Source: Puia dinghuensis
GTDB taxonomy: Bacteria > Bacteroidota > Bacteroidia > Chitinophagales > Chitinophagaceae
Direction of reading: 5' to 3'
NCBI RefSeq assembly: GCF_014642875.1
Contig: NZ_BMJC01000001.1
Coordinates: 1,925,535 to 1,989,534, forward strand
DNA length: 64,000 bases
Part shown: piece after piece, positions 50,868 through 59,545 of the stretch
Layout: every line of letters starts with the position of its first letter
Numbering within the stretch: the stretch's first letter is position 1
Notes under the pieces: generated by a model
Told to the model about the DNA's origin: nothing
Seen by the model: the letters and a program-made list of their open reading frames with translations, nothing else
Databases searched by the model: none
Program-made: the position numbers and the translations under genes

Positions 50868-51721
50868 AGCGCTTCTTTCTTATAGTGGTTGTCAATCAAA
50901 TCGAAAATGAATTTCATTGGCACAGTGTCCTTATTGAGCTCATTTATACCAGCATCGGCTTTGATTTTGCCGTACGCTGAACACATCGCGTGGATCCCAC
51001 TTCTAAGCACTTGGTTGGCTAAGATTATGATCCTGAAGCCTATTTGTTTTAGGTCCATAAAAGATAGGTCTTCGGCTAGAGTCGGAATGACTACTAGCGA
51101 GTCCGGATCCTCCCAGGCATCGACAATAAGTTTGAATTCAGAGAGTCGTTTATTTTTCGAATGAATAACAAGAAAATCAGCACCAGCAGATTTGTAGGCT
51201 TTCCCGCGGATGATGGCAGATTCCAACGGTTCTCCCACAATCATAGATTCAGTCCTTGCAATCAATATCAATTCAGGAAAGTTTCTTTTTATATTATATA
51301 ATTTGTGACAGAATGATTCTACGGATTCCAGCGCGTGACGGGTACCATTTGGCTCTTTAAAGCTGTTTATTTTTGGAAAGGCATTGTCCTCGATGCATAT
51401 GGCCTGGATATCTAACTTAGCCAGGTTCTGCAATAAATAAAGAGTGTTAATCATGTCACCGTAGCCCTCGTCACAATCTACTATTAAAGGGATTGTTGCA
51501 ATTCTTCTTATTTCAGAAAGTCGGTTTATATATTGGTCTACGGTCATGTAGTTTTCATCAGGCATAAAGAAGGATGTCGAGACACAAAAGCCACTAACCC
51601 AGGCAGCAGGAAAACCCATGATTTCGGCAATTTTTGCAGATAATGGATCAAATATGCCTGGAATAGTTATCTGTTTGTCAGTTGCCAATGCATGTAAGAG
51701 AGTATTAGTCGAAGCTTCCAT
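50849..51721 (-). CDS. pepM: Phosphoenolpyruvate mutase homologue
   Basis: PEP mutase makes the C-P bond (PEP to phosphonopyruvate). I use ATG 51721 (MEASTNTLLH) rather than an upstream TTG. The protein (290 aa) has the isocitrate-lyase/PEP-mutase barrel motifs: VDCDEGYGD (D82, D84), then EDNAFPKINSF at 111-121, and ARTES (Arg and Glu of the active site). The diagnostic signature is EDK(x)5NS; here Lys is Asn113 while the NS pair is kept. The following Ppd genes strongly support mutase function, but the substitution is unusual. The gene is 36 bp downstream of the AraC-type regulator. Confidence 0.85.
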   Translation of the reverse strand: MEASTNTLLHALATDKQITIPGIFDPLSAKIAEIMGFPAAWVSGFCVSTSFFMPDENYMTVDQYINRLSEIRRIATIPLIVDCDEGYGDMINTLYLLQNLAKLDIQAICIEDNAFPKINSFKEPNGTRHALESVESFCHKLYNIKRNFPELILIARTESMIVGEPLESAIIRGKAYKSAGADFLVIHSKNKRLSEFKLIVDAWEDPDSLVVIPTLAEDLSFMDLKQIGFRIIILANQVLRSGIHAMCSAYGKIKADAGINELNKDTVPMKFIFDLIDNHYKKEALCSISK

Positions 51722-51757
51722 ATGAAATATTTCTGAGAGCAATTTATCAATTCATAC

Positions 51758-52141
51758 TTATCGAATCGGAACCTTTTCTGTTCCATTTGGGACCAAATGG
51801 TTGCTCTCGTCGTTGCTTCGGCACTGTGAAGGAGGCTTTTGGTATTTTTTTCTGAATGCGAAGCTGAAACTACTTATAGTTTTATACCCAGTTTTGAAAG
51901 CGATTTCTTTGATTGGCGCGGTTGTATGCTTTAATAGTTCGACAGCCTTGTTCATTCGTAATGTCACTTGAAAATCGTGAATCGGCATCCCATTTTGCCT
52001 CTTAAATCCATACTTGAGTTTTTTTTTATTCAGCCCTACCTTTCGGGATAAATAGTCAATCGTAATATGATCATCGGGGTTCTTAGTTATAATGCTCTTA
52101 GCCAGTTCTAAGCATGCTAAATCATGTTCACTCAATTTCAT
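51758..52141 (-). CDS. AraC-type regulator, DNA-binding domain only
   Basis: A 127-aa protein made mostly of one AraC domain: DHITIDYLSRKVGLNKKKLKYGFKRQNG, then IKEIAFKTGYKTISSFSFAFRKKYQKPPSQ, with both HTH motifs. No effector domain is present. It is the first gene of the leftward operon with a short gap to pepM, so it probably regulates the phosphonate genes. Confidence 0.88.
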   Translation of the reverse strand: MKLSEHDLACLELAKSIITKNPDDHITIDYLSRKVGLNKKKLKYGFKRQNGMPIHDFQVTLRMNKAVELLKHTTAPIKEIAFKTGYKTISSFSFAFRKKYQKPPSQCRSNDESNHLVPNGTEKVPIR

Positions 52142-52481
52142 GGAAACAGTTTAATGTATTGTAGGAAAAGGTTTTTACAAAAGGTCTTCTTTAAAGGGTC
52201 AAGTTAGTAGAATTGGCTGCAACAAGAACGGGTGTATCCCCGGAGCCGGTCCTGTTACTGTAGCCTTTCTGCAGTAAGTCAATAAAAAGAGAGAAGTGAA
52301 TTCTTAGAGCAAGGGGCTTGACCAATGATGCCAGGCCTTAGTTAGGTTGAGATAGTCACGTTCCAATCGATACGATCTTTCGAACTGGCCGTATGGACTG
52401 TATGCTCAGTACCTGAGCGAATGCGCAAAGAGAGATCAATTCATTTGTCATGGTTGATAGAGCTACATTGTAGGTCCGTGA
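52142..52481. other. Intergenic region at the right edge of the island
   Basis: It should contain the promoter of the leftward phosphonate operon. The text CGGTGTATCCCCGGAGCCGG forms a short imperfect hairpin. I see no gene. Confidence 0.4.
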
Positions 52482-52829
52482 GTGATAGAGGCAATTTCCG
52501 AGATTCCCGAATTTGTAGAACACATTGTACAAGAGATGTCGTTTAAGTTCTATACTTTTGATGCATGGTTAAGGTTCACGAGGCTAACTGAAAAATTGCC
52601 CTTTGATTTTCCTCGTGAATATGGCAACTTCAAAGGGATGGGGGTAAAAGGGCTCGCTCTCGCAAAATGCATTTTAGGTTTTGGTCTCTGGTTAGTAGGT
52701 GGCACCAACAATGTCATTCGCAAATTTACACTCACTTATTGTTTGGAACAGCAAGAACACAGTTCTCAAGAGTCGGCCACGTTAGACTCGAGAGGAGAAG
52801 GTTTAAACAGGCTCGTTTATTTTTATTGA
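52482..52829 (+). CDS. Unknown ORF preceding the RNA-like array
   Basis: From GTG 52482 the frame reads MIEAISEIPEFVEHIVQEMS, FKFYTFDAWLRFTRLTEKLP, then a Gly-rich hydrophobic segment (ALAKCILGFGLWLVGG), and runs into the first RNA-like module, so the last 25 codons are probably not native. A broken copy of its first part lies at 27660. The N-terminal section looks protein-like but no family is recognised. It may be a truncated gene of a lost mobile unit. Confidence 0.4.
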   Translation: MIEAISEIPEFVEHIVQEMSFKFYTFDAWLRFTRLTEKLPFDFPREYGNFKGMGVKGLALAKCILGFGLWLVGGTNNVIRKFTLTYCLEQQEHSSQESATLDSRGEGLNRLVYFY

Positions 52830-52850
52830 ATGGTTTTTTTGGGAATTTCT
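52741..52850 (+). ncRNA. RNA-like module, array copy 1 (divergent)
   Basis: This copy contains GTTTGGAACAGC, a hairpin AGAAC-ACA-GTTCT, a GAGTC...GACTC stem, GAGGAGAAGGTTTAAA and a T-rich terminator. The first stem has A-T where other copies have G-T pairing. It is the most diverged array member. Confidence 0.5.
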
Positions 52851-52919
52851 AGTTGAATAGCTGCCAGTTATTCAACCTCACGATAAAATTATGTGGTGTT
52901 GACCTAAAGTTTTTCTAAC

Positions 52920-53040
52920 AGTTAAAGTTTGGTTGGAACAGCAAGGACACAGTTCTTGAGAGCCACCCGTTTCTACGGGTGACTCGAAAGGATAAGGTTT
53001 AAAGGAGCCGTTTTATGTCTATAGAATGGCTTTTCTTGAA
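52920..53040 (+). ncRNA. RNA-like module, array copy 2
   Basis: After GTTAAAGTTTGGTTGG come stem 1 (CAAGGAC-ACA-GTTCTTG, 7 bp with one G-U), stem 2 (GAG-c-CACCCGT-TTCT-ACGGGTG-a-CTC), a conserved single-stranded GAAAGGATAAGGTTTAAAG, and a terminator AGCCGTTTTAT-GTCT-ATAGAATGGCTTTT in which all positions pair. The next copy begins about 212 bp downstream. Confidence 0.6.
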
Positions 53041-53130
53041 GTCTCTCGTTGGGTGACTGTCAGTTATTCAACGTCGCCATAAAATTAGGAGTTAAGGAGC
53101 TTTCCGCTATTTACCTGAAAGTTTTTCTAA

Positions 53131-53250
53131 CAGTTAAAGTTTGGTTGGAACAGCAAGGACACATTTCTTGAGAGCCAGCCGTTTCTACGGATGACTCGAA
53201 AGGATAAGGTTTAAAAGAGCCGTTTTATGTCTATAGAATGGCTTTTCTTG
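53131..53250 (+). ncRNA. RNA-like module, array copy 3
   Basis: It is near-identical to copy 2, including 90 bp of upstream flank. Stem 2 is CCGT-TTCT-ACGG with outer GAG/CTC kept and one interior mismatch. The terminator is the same. Confidence 0.6.
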
Positions 53251-53340
53251 AAGTCTCTCGTTGGATGACCATTAGTTACTCAACGTCACCATAAGATTAA
53301 GGGCTAAGAGCTTTCGCTACTTACGCGCGATTGGATTTAG

Positions 53341-53505
53341 CAATTTAAGTGCTGGTGGAACAGCAAGGACACAGACACGGTCGCCTCATGAAAATGAGGC
53401 GGCCGCTTTGAAGTGATCGGCATTTGAACCAAATTTTATTTATAAGTGCAATTGTAATCGATTCGCCTCAAGCGGCCGTCTTATGCATATAAGGCGGCTT
53501 TTTTG
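53341..53505 (+). ncRNA. RNA-like module, array copy 4 (longer variant)
   Basis: It begins like the others (GGTGGAACAGCAAGGACACA) and then carries a different hairpin CGCCTCAT-GAAA-ATGAGGCG. It ends with a terminator GCCGTCTTAT-GCAT-ATAAGGCGGC-TTTTTT (53474-53503) of the same design as copies 2 and 3. It may be a fusion of the module with other sequence. It precedes the gene at 53601 by about 95 bp. Confidence 0.5.
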
Positions 53506-53600
53506 AGTTTTTGTTTTGGGATTATTGAATCGCTTTGGTGACCAGAAAGATGATCAGCTAACTCGGTCCCCTGTTCTTTAGAATCACAAAACTTTAAAAT

Positions 53601-54131
53601 ATGAGTCAAATACCCACACGAGAAGAAATTGAAGTAATGGTAGCCCTCGGCCAAATGTTCATACTACGTGTATCCGAGGGGGAAGAGAGGGTTTATAACG
53701 TGCAGCCGGCGGAGGAAGGTCTTCGCCCGTTGATCGAAGCCATGGACGATACCCTCCAAGTTAAGGTAATTGTCAACACCCGCGGGCAATTCAATCCCGC
53801 TATCAACGGCTTTAATTTTGATGAAGCTAACGCTACTCTAGGATTCCTCTTGCGCCCAGGGGCGAAGCCAGCGGAAGTTGAGATCTTCTTTAAGAGGATT
53901 ATGGTGGAATTTAACGACCGGGAAAGCCCTGCTATGATGAGGTTTTGGAAAGATTTCATAGATGTACATGAATACTTTTATTATGTTGAGGTCTTACGCT
54001 GTAATTGCGAGGAAGATCCCGTTGTTAGGAAATCGGATATAGACAGTGCTGTAAATGTCCTTGCAGAAAGGATCACCTCTTCCACTGATATGTTCGGCGC
54101 TCGGGAAGCTAACGGTCAAGCAAGTGCATAA
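53601..54131 (+). CDS. Hypothetical acidic protein
   Basis: A 176-aa soluble protein starting MSQIPTREEIEVMVALGQMF. Strands (EERVYNVQPAEEGLRPLIEAM; LQVKVIVNTRGQFNPAINGF) precede helices in the C-terminal half (VEIFFKRIMVEFNDRESPAMMRFWKDFIDVHEYFYYVEVLRC). No family is recognised. It sits right after the RNA-like array and has clean start and stop. Confidence 0.55.
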   Translation: MSQIPTREEIEVMVALGQMFILRVSEGEERVYNVQPAEEGLRPLIEAMDDTLQVKVIVNTRGQFNPAINGFNFDEANATLGFLLRPGAKPAEVEIFFKRIMVEFNDRESPAMMRFWKDFIDVHEYFYYVEVLRCNCEEDPVVRKSDIDSAVNVLAERITSSTDMFGAREANGQASA

Positions 54132-54223
54132 CCATTGAAACAAATCATTTGAAAAAAAGGGCCGAAAGCCAAGCTATGATAAGAGGAGGTCTTTAATTGG
54201 GTACATACAAATTTGTAGTATAT

Positions 54224-54412
54224 TCAAAGCTGTTTTATGTTGTCATTCGAAAAGTTCAAGCTTTCCAACGTTGATCCGCCGTGCATTAGATGCTCTTGGA
54301 GATGGGCCAACCCCTTTTTGCTTTCTGGATCATCAATGCTACCCACATGGTAAGCAACCCCAACATCAACCTGTGTAGTCAGGTTTTTATACCGGCTCTT
54401 TGGATTATCCAC
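54224..54412 (-). pseudogene. Relic of an M16 metallopeptidase
   Basis: A minus-strand fragment reading VDVGVAYHVGSIDDPESKKG, then LAHLQEHLMHGGS, which is the N-terminal part of M16 (insulinase-type) proteases with the HxxEH zinc motif. Only about 50 residues remain, without start or continuation. Confidence 0.65.
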
Positions 54413-55002
54413 CCTGAATTATTCCATAATTGAGATGGGAATTCAACGGTTAGTCAGCGCTTTGAATGACACTGGGATTTTACACACCTTTTCCAGTTGC
54501 CAGGGACATTATGGATGGCTAAGCTAACGCCGCCGTCATGATCGTACATTTGCCGATGTACGATTTAGGCGGAAGTCTGATGTTCCTGAGGTTCAGGTGG
54601 TATCCTTGCTGGTATTCATTATCAGCGAGATTTCTGAGCTTGAATCACCTGTGTCAGTTGACACATTTAAGAAATACATACCTGATCAGTGTGTGAATGG
54701 CGAGTATATTTATTTTGTTAAGATCAAACCAATCGACCGGTTTACATTTCCATGGATAAAAAGAATTCAAACAGATAAAGCAATTCACCAGGTAGCTGTC
54801 ATCATTTGTCTCTGGACAAAGACAAGGAAGAATAGCTACGATCAGCCTGTGTTAAGGAAATATAGGAATATTTCTATGATATTACCTTGAGCGCTAGGCT
54901 AAAAGGTATAACTAGAAAAATTGTTTTGAGGCTTTTATAGCACCTTGTGTCGACCTCGAATGCAAAAAATAATTGAGACATAAACAACATAAATGCAAAA
55001 CC
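54413..55002. other. Relic-rich spacer
   Basis: One rightward frame (54597-54890, 97 codons) reads like a possible small protein (CVNGEYIYFVKIKPIDRFTFPWIKRIQ) but has no recognisable family or start signal. I leave it as a possible fragment. Confidence 0.35.
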
Positions 55003-55239
55003 ATGAAAAGTTCAGCCGATAGAAAGTTATTAAAAAGATTCGGGGAGAACCTAAAACAGCTCCGCAAAAACAAAGGACTCAGCCTCCGCGAAATGTCGCA
55101 TGGCAGTGGCATAGACAATAGCAAGATTGCCAAGATTGAAAAGGGTTTGGTAAACATCACCTTCACCACTTTGCTGCAACTGGCCGCTGCTCTGGAAACC
55201 CCGCCTGCCGTTCTGCTAAAATTCGAGGGTGCTATATAG
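55003..55239 (+). CDS. XRE-family helix-turn-helix regulator
   Basis: From ATG 55003 the 78-aa protein is a single HTH_3 domain: FGENLKQLRKNKGLSLREMSHGSGIDNSKIAKIEKGLVNITFTTLLQLAAAL. Such small XRE proteins are common on Bacteroidota mobile elements. It stands alone between relics. Confidence 0.85.
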   Translation: MKSSADRKLLKRFGENLKQLRKNKGLSLREMSHGSGIDNSKIAKIEKGLVNITFTTLLQLAAALETPPAVLLKFEGAI

Positions 55240-55402
55240 CGATTCGTCCCAACCCTTCCGTGCATAAAAATGCCCTCGTAGATAAGGCAATTTATCGGGT
55301 GCTGAGATCCTCATTGGATACATACTCGAAACAATAGACACGACCCAAACGGTTACAGGGGATATGAGAATGCGGTTTGCATTATTAACAAAACTTTGTT
55401 TT

Positions 55403-55842
55403 ATGTTAGCTACTGAATTGGAAAAGCAGCTGGATTAGTAAAGAAACTTCTTCAACAGGGGGAGTTAGATCCTGAATCCGCTGAATGTGCCCGTGCGTTG
55501 CTAGTTGCCTATGACCTCTCATCTTATGAGCATGATAGCCGGTTTAACACTGAAGGAAGCGCCTGGACTTTTCTGCATGATACATGCATAGAAAGGATCG
55601 ATAGAGAATTGGACCTTCTGACCAACGATGAAAGGGCCAATGTCCGAGCAATTGCTGAACGTACCGGTAACATGAGAGAAACAGTAGACCATGAAGATAA
55701 GGACACAGTATTAGCTGTTATAGTTGCCTGGGGGGTTCGCATTCCAGTTCCAGATGAGGGTTACAACTCTTTCATTAAAGCTCGCCTTTGGTTAATGAGT
55801 AGGTATCCTAGCAAAATGCCACGCGAACATCAATATTCTTAG
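55403..55842 (+). pseudogene. Frameshifted hypothetical gene upstream of a helicase remnant
   Basis: The ATG at 55403 gives MLATELEKQLD then stops at 55438. In the next frame the text LVKKLLQQGELDPESAECARALLVAYDLSSYEHDSRF continues in a coding-like manner to 55842. One base shift near 55430 would join them into a protein of about 145 aa. No family is recognised. Confidence 0.5.
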
Positions 55843-55861
55843 TGCCAATATTAATTCAAAT

Positions 55862-56077
55862 GTGATGGAGTTATATCCCCATAACCGACGAGCTTATGAA
55901 GTTGCCTTAAGGATATTTGAAAAGAGGAATCGAACCTGTATCATACACCCGACCGGCACTGGGAAGGCGGTAATTATTGCAAAATGTATCCTTGATCATC
56001 CTAAGGCAAGGCATTTAGTTCTTGCCCCAGGCTTGCATATCTCATTGCTGCCGGCTAACCGGTTTTGCCAGATCTAA
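55862..56077 (+). pseudogene. DEAD/DEAH helicase remnant, N-terminus only
   Basis: The 71-codon frame begins MMELYPHNRRAYEVALRIFE and holds Walker A in CIIHPTGTGKAVIIAKCI, then HLVLAPGLHI. This is the start of a superfamily-2 helicase of the type found in Bacteroidota mobile regions, normally many hundreds of residues long. After about 60 residues it is cut and runs into the next gene. Confidence 0.7.
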
Positions 56078-56652
56078 GTACAGCCTTCAAAACAGGCCGT
56101 AGGCTATTCATGAATTGGAACATGCCAAAAATTCCTATATTTACCATTAAGCTTAAACCAATGATTCCCAAACTGTTTGCTTTTCCTATGATTATCTTTC
56201 TAGCTTTGTCTGTGCCAAGGATCGATCGTTCCGAACGGCAAACACAACCAGTGCCAGTTCTTCAGAGGTTGAATTCCGATTTTACGAAGCTTATGGCTGA
56301 TTCCGTTCATGTCCAGGCTTCGGAGCTAGGATTTACTCTCTCCAGTGATCCGGACCAAGGATATACGTTGTCGATTGGATTCGAGCCTATAGCTGCAAAA
56401 AAGACACGCGACCGATGTACACTGATGAAAAGTGCTCTTACCTTCGTTGCGCTCTGCTATCGAAATGTATTCCCTAAATACCCGATTGTTAAAAAGATGA
56501 GGCTTTTTAGTCCTATCAAAGGTCGAGAAGGCCAGAAATACGAAGAATACTATCTTTGGTTACCGGGCGGCCAGATAGCTTTTTGTTGCGAAGGAAATAG
56601 TAATATTCAGGTGGTAGATGCCAGGAAAATCCCGAACTATCTGTACCATTAG
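56065..56652 (+). CDS. Hypothetical protein with N-terminal hydrophobic segment
   Basis: The likely start is an internal ATG (56122 region, MPKIPIFTIKLKPMIPKLFA), giving a basic end and a hydrophobic segment (LFAFPMIIFLALSV), then a soluble domain (SVHVQASELGFTLSSDPDQG, LTFVALCYRNVFPKYPIVKK, YYLWLPGGQIAFCCEG). No family is recognised. It overlaps the helicase remnant, which supports that the remnant is broken. Confidence 0.45.
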   Translation: MPDLSTAFKTGRRLFMNWNMPKIPIFTIKLKPMIPKLFAFPMIIFLALSVPRIDRSERQTQPVPVLQRLNSDFTKLMADSVHVQASELGFTLSSDPDQGYTLSIGFEPIAAKKTRDRCTLMKSALTFVALCYRNVFPKYPIVKKMRLFSPIKGREGQKYEEYYLWLPGGQIAFCCEGNSNIQVVDARKIPNYLYH

Positions 56653-56802
56653 CCACTTGGTCATTTTATATTTTGAGACACACTTGCCTTCCAACGCCGA
56701 AGCTTCCGCAACATCATACTTCATAGTATTCAGGGGAAAGTACTGGTTCCATTGTCCTAAGCGGCTGCATCTGTCTGGGACTGAGCTCAGGGTATTGTTT
56801 GA

Positions 56803-57138
56803 TCATCTTCCCGCCATCGTCAAACATGTCAATGCCCAGGCCGGTCTTGCGTACTGCAGCCTGAATAAACACTCTTGGATAATCATCTCCCCGGCGGACC
56901 ACCATGGAAGCGAGCCGTTGATCCGCATAGCGTACAGCGTACCATTGGAAATATTTAGCATGGCCTTGACCTCCCTGCTTTTTAGCCATTTCTTTGGTGG
57001 CTTCCCAGCGTTTTCTTTCATTAAGCGCGCAAGCGAGAGCAGCAAAGCTTCCTTAAATTCCTGTAGATCAGCGAGAGTAACAAGTTGGTCTCGAAGCAGT
57101 TTCGGCGACACAACAGAAGCATTGTGCGACTTTTCCAT
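56803..57138 (-). CDS. Excisionase-like HTH_17 protein, C-terminus possibly frameshifted
   Basis: The 111-aa protein shows the HTH_17 form usual for Bacteroidota element proteins: KKWLKSREVKAMLNISNGTLYAMRINGSLPW. Members normally continue with a wing (KIGGxxYY) and end soon after. Here the tail reads SAGEMIIQECLFRLQ and does not fit; the alternative frame is open for 70 codons, so a 1-nt shift near 56900 is possible. The N-terminus has a coiled-coil-like helix. Role inferred: DNA binding, perhaps excision control. Confidence 0.6.
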   Translation of the reverse strand: MEKSHNASVVSPKLLRDQLVTLADLQEFKEALLLSLARLMKENAGKPPKKWLKSREVKAMLNISNGTLYAMRINGSLPWWSAGEMIIQECLFRLQYARPAWALTCLTMAGR

Positions 57139-57315
57139 ATCAATGACTTATGCACAGTAAAAGTCGGCATAGTGGTCACTGTTTTTTCAGTACCCGAAGT
57201 AGGTTGGGAAAAAAATATTAGAATTATGAAAGAGCCCGTATCCATTTTATCAGGAAGGAGAAAATCTCGAATGATATCGGGCCATGGAAAATCACGGATC
57301 TAGCGGATTTGGTAA

Positions 57316-57775
57316 TTATGAATTATAATTGATACTAAAGATTTCTTGCCAGCATTCTTTCTCAAAAATCTTATTTATAGGGGGTAAATCCATTTGCCTG
57401 TCAAAATAATTGAACTCGTCCGAAAGACGGTGTATAGCCTTTACCGGCGCGGAAAACGAATCTCCCCAGTTTTCCTCGGGAAAATGGGCAATCATTGGAA
57501 ATACCACAAGCGACCAGAAATTCACCTTCCCCAAAGAAAACACCCTTAAAGTGTTTCGAATCGGCCGGCGGCTTCATTACAAAACAAAAGTCAATTCCAG
57601 TTTCGGCATCGATCGATTTCCTGACATACAGCTTGACCTCTGCACCCTTCATCTTCGGCTCATAATAAAATTGTGAAGTGAAGCAAGAGCCTATGAGAAT
57701 TATAATCTGCTCATTAGATAAATGAACAGGTTGAAGGTCTTCATCACTAAGGTTCAATTTTTCTGCAGTAACCAT
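57316..57775 (-). pseudogene. Hypothetical gene with probable frameshift
   Basis: From ATG 57775 the frame reads MVTAEKLNLSDEDLQPVHLS, then FVMKPPADSKHFKGVF. After about 57540 the coding look moves to the neighbouring frame (SLGKVNFWSLVVFPMIAHFP, WGDSFSAPVKAIHRLSDEFN), which ends at 57316. Joining them gives a soluble protein of about 153 aa. No family is recognised. A sequencing error is the alternative. Confidence 0.45.
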
Positions 57776-58323
57776 TTAGAAAGCAATATTAACCTGTTAA
57801 TATATACTTTGCTATGAGTTGTCAGAAATGGAAAAAAATAGGCAAACCCCAAATAAGGAAAAAATCCCCTGAATGAATTTCTTTACCTTTACATTCCCGG
57901 ATGATCGAGTGCTTGGCTAAAAGGCTGCAGGTGAACCTGCGAGCGCAATGGTAAACTCTATGAATGCGTGATAAACCTGGCCTAAGGCTTTCATTTGATA
58001 GGAAATAATACTGAAAAAAAAGTGCATCCATCAAATTCAGGTGAAAGAACGGTGTTTTGCCGTGTTCGTCCTTTTTTGACGGTTTGTATTTGCAAGTATC
58101 GAAGAATGTCGTTAGTTTAGCTCCTGTTCGCGTCTCACGCTGTTTCAACTCCCACCGTTACCCGGCCCAGAAACCTTATCGCATCTTTAGTAGCGTGATG
58201 CTATGTCCTATAATCTTTGTTTGAATAGCTGGTGTCCGACTGCGTATCTATTCTACGCAGCCGGCAGGTAGTCCTTTATTTCCATAGAAATCGATTGTGG
58301 AACCCAAACCGCTTTGAAATAAA
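57776..58323. other. Intergenic region at a likely element boundary
   Basis: No credible ORF. GCAGGT-GA-ACCTGC at about 57927-57940 is a short perfect hairpin. Downstream base composition is more GC-rich and the gene types change to secreted proteins, so the right edge of the accessory region may lie here. I find no att repeat or tRNA. Confidence 0.4.
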
Positions 58324-59535
58324 ATGAAACGACTTTCCTTCTTTTGCCTCGCCGCTCTGGCCTGGCAGACCGCGCTGTCGCAATGGTCGACCAGCGGGAA
58401 TAATATTTACAACACCAATAGCGGAAATGTGGGGATCGGTACGAGCAGCCCCACTTTTCCGTTGCATCTTACCGGGTCTGTCAATGATATCCTCGGTATT
58501 ACAGGCAGTGGGGGAGGCCGGGGAGGGATCTATATACAGAATACCAACGCAATCGGATTCGCTACGTTGCTTATGGAGAACAATCTTGGTGGTCTTAGTT
58601 CCACCGTTTCGTTATCTGTTGGCGGTTCGACAAACTCCTATCCAAACTTTTTTGGCCTTTCCCCCGCCAACAGAGCCAATTTAGTGACACAAGGACCAAA
58701 CAGTTTAGGTCTGGGCGTTGGAACCCTGACGGCACAGCCGTTGGTATTGGGGACGAATAATGCTGAGCGTTTGCGTATCGATTCTGGTGGGAATGTGGGC
58801 ATCGGGACGAGTAGCCCGACTTCGCCGCTGCATGTAAGCGGAACCGCCAGTGATCTCATTATGCTTACCGCCAATAATGCGGGCCGTGGCGGCATGACCA
58901 TTCAGAATACCAACGCCAGTGGACAAGTCACCAGCTATGCGGAAAACGACCGGAGTTCCTATGCTTCTTATTGCGGGTTTTTACAAGGTGGATCGAGTAA
59001 TACCTTACCCACTCTCTTTGGCCTATCCCGGGCTGACCGGGCATTTTTTATCGCGGACGGAGCTTCCAGTTTGGGATTGGGTGTAGGTACGCTGACGGCG
59101 CAGCCGATGGTGTTAGGGACGAATAATGCCGAGCGCATGCGTGTAGACGGAACGACGGGCAACGTCAGCATAGGTACGACCAATGCACAAGGCTACAAGC
59201 TGGCCGTCAATGGCTCGGCCATTTTTACCTCGGCCTGGGTAAAGCCTTATGCTAATTGGCCGGATTATGTATTTAAGAGGGGTTATCGGTTGCCGTCGCT
59301 GAACGATGTTTCTGGCTATATCCAGGCGCATCATCATCTTCCGGATATGCCTTCGGCCGAGACGGTAGCGAAGACGGGCATCGACCTTGGGAATAACCAG
59401 GCGGTGCTGCTGAAGAAGATCGAGGAGTTGACCTTGTATCTCATTGAGCAGGATAAGACGATTCAGGCGTATAAGGAAAAATTTGATGAGCAGGAGAAAA
59501 GGATCGAGCGGTTGGAAAAATTGGTGAAGCCATAA
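58324..59535 (+). CDS. Secreted tail-fibre-like protein
   Basis: The 403-aa protein has a signal peptide (MKRLSFFCLAALAWQTALSQ). Repeated blocks of the type NVGIGTSSPTxPLHxxG occur at about residues 36 and 158, and a variant later (NVSIGTTN), each followed by a similar 100-residue segment, so the body is an imperfect tandem repeat. The C-terminus has HHHLPDMPSAETVAKTGIDLGNNQAVLLKKIEELTLYLIEQDK and a coiled coil, typical of Bacteroidota tail-fibre/S74-like surface proteins. It is 11 bp upstream of the next gene. Confidence 0.75.
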   Translation: MKRLSFFCLAALAWQTALSQWSTSGNNIYNTNSGNVGIGTSSPTFPLHLTGSVNDILGITGSGGGRGGIYIQNTNAIGFATLLMENNLGGLSSTVSLSVGGSTNSYPNFFGLSPANRANLVTQGPNSLGLGVGTLTAQPLVLGTNNAERLRIDSGGNVGIGTSSPTSPLHVSGTASDLIMLTANNAGRGGMTIQNTNASGQVTSYAENDRSSYASYCGFLQGGSSNTLPTLFGLSRADRAFFIADGASSLGLGVGTLTAQPMVLGTNNAERMRVDGTTGNVSIGTTNAQGYKLAVNGSAIFTSAWVKPYANWPDYVFKRGYRLPSLNDVSGYIQAHHHLPDMPSAETVAKTGIDLGNNQAVLLKKIEELTLYLIEQDKTIQAYKEKFDEQEKRIERLEKLVKP

Positions 59536-59545
59536 AACATCCGCC

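Noticed and set aside
53015..53060. 13-codon ORF (MSIEWLFLKSLVG) with AAAGGAG upstream in RNA copies 2 and 3, like a type I toxin peptide
   Set aside because: The ATG is in the terminator loop, the peptide is identical only because the copies are near-identical, and copy A encodes different residues.
52741..53505. CRISPR array
   Set aside because: Units are about 200 bp apart, structured and nearly full-length conserved; no short repeat with unique spacers and no cas gene.
56618..57160. 180-codon rightward ORF
   Set aside because: Antisense to the HTH_17 gene; no motif of its own.
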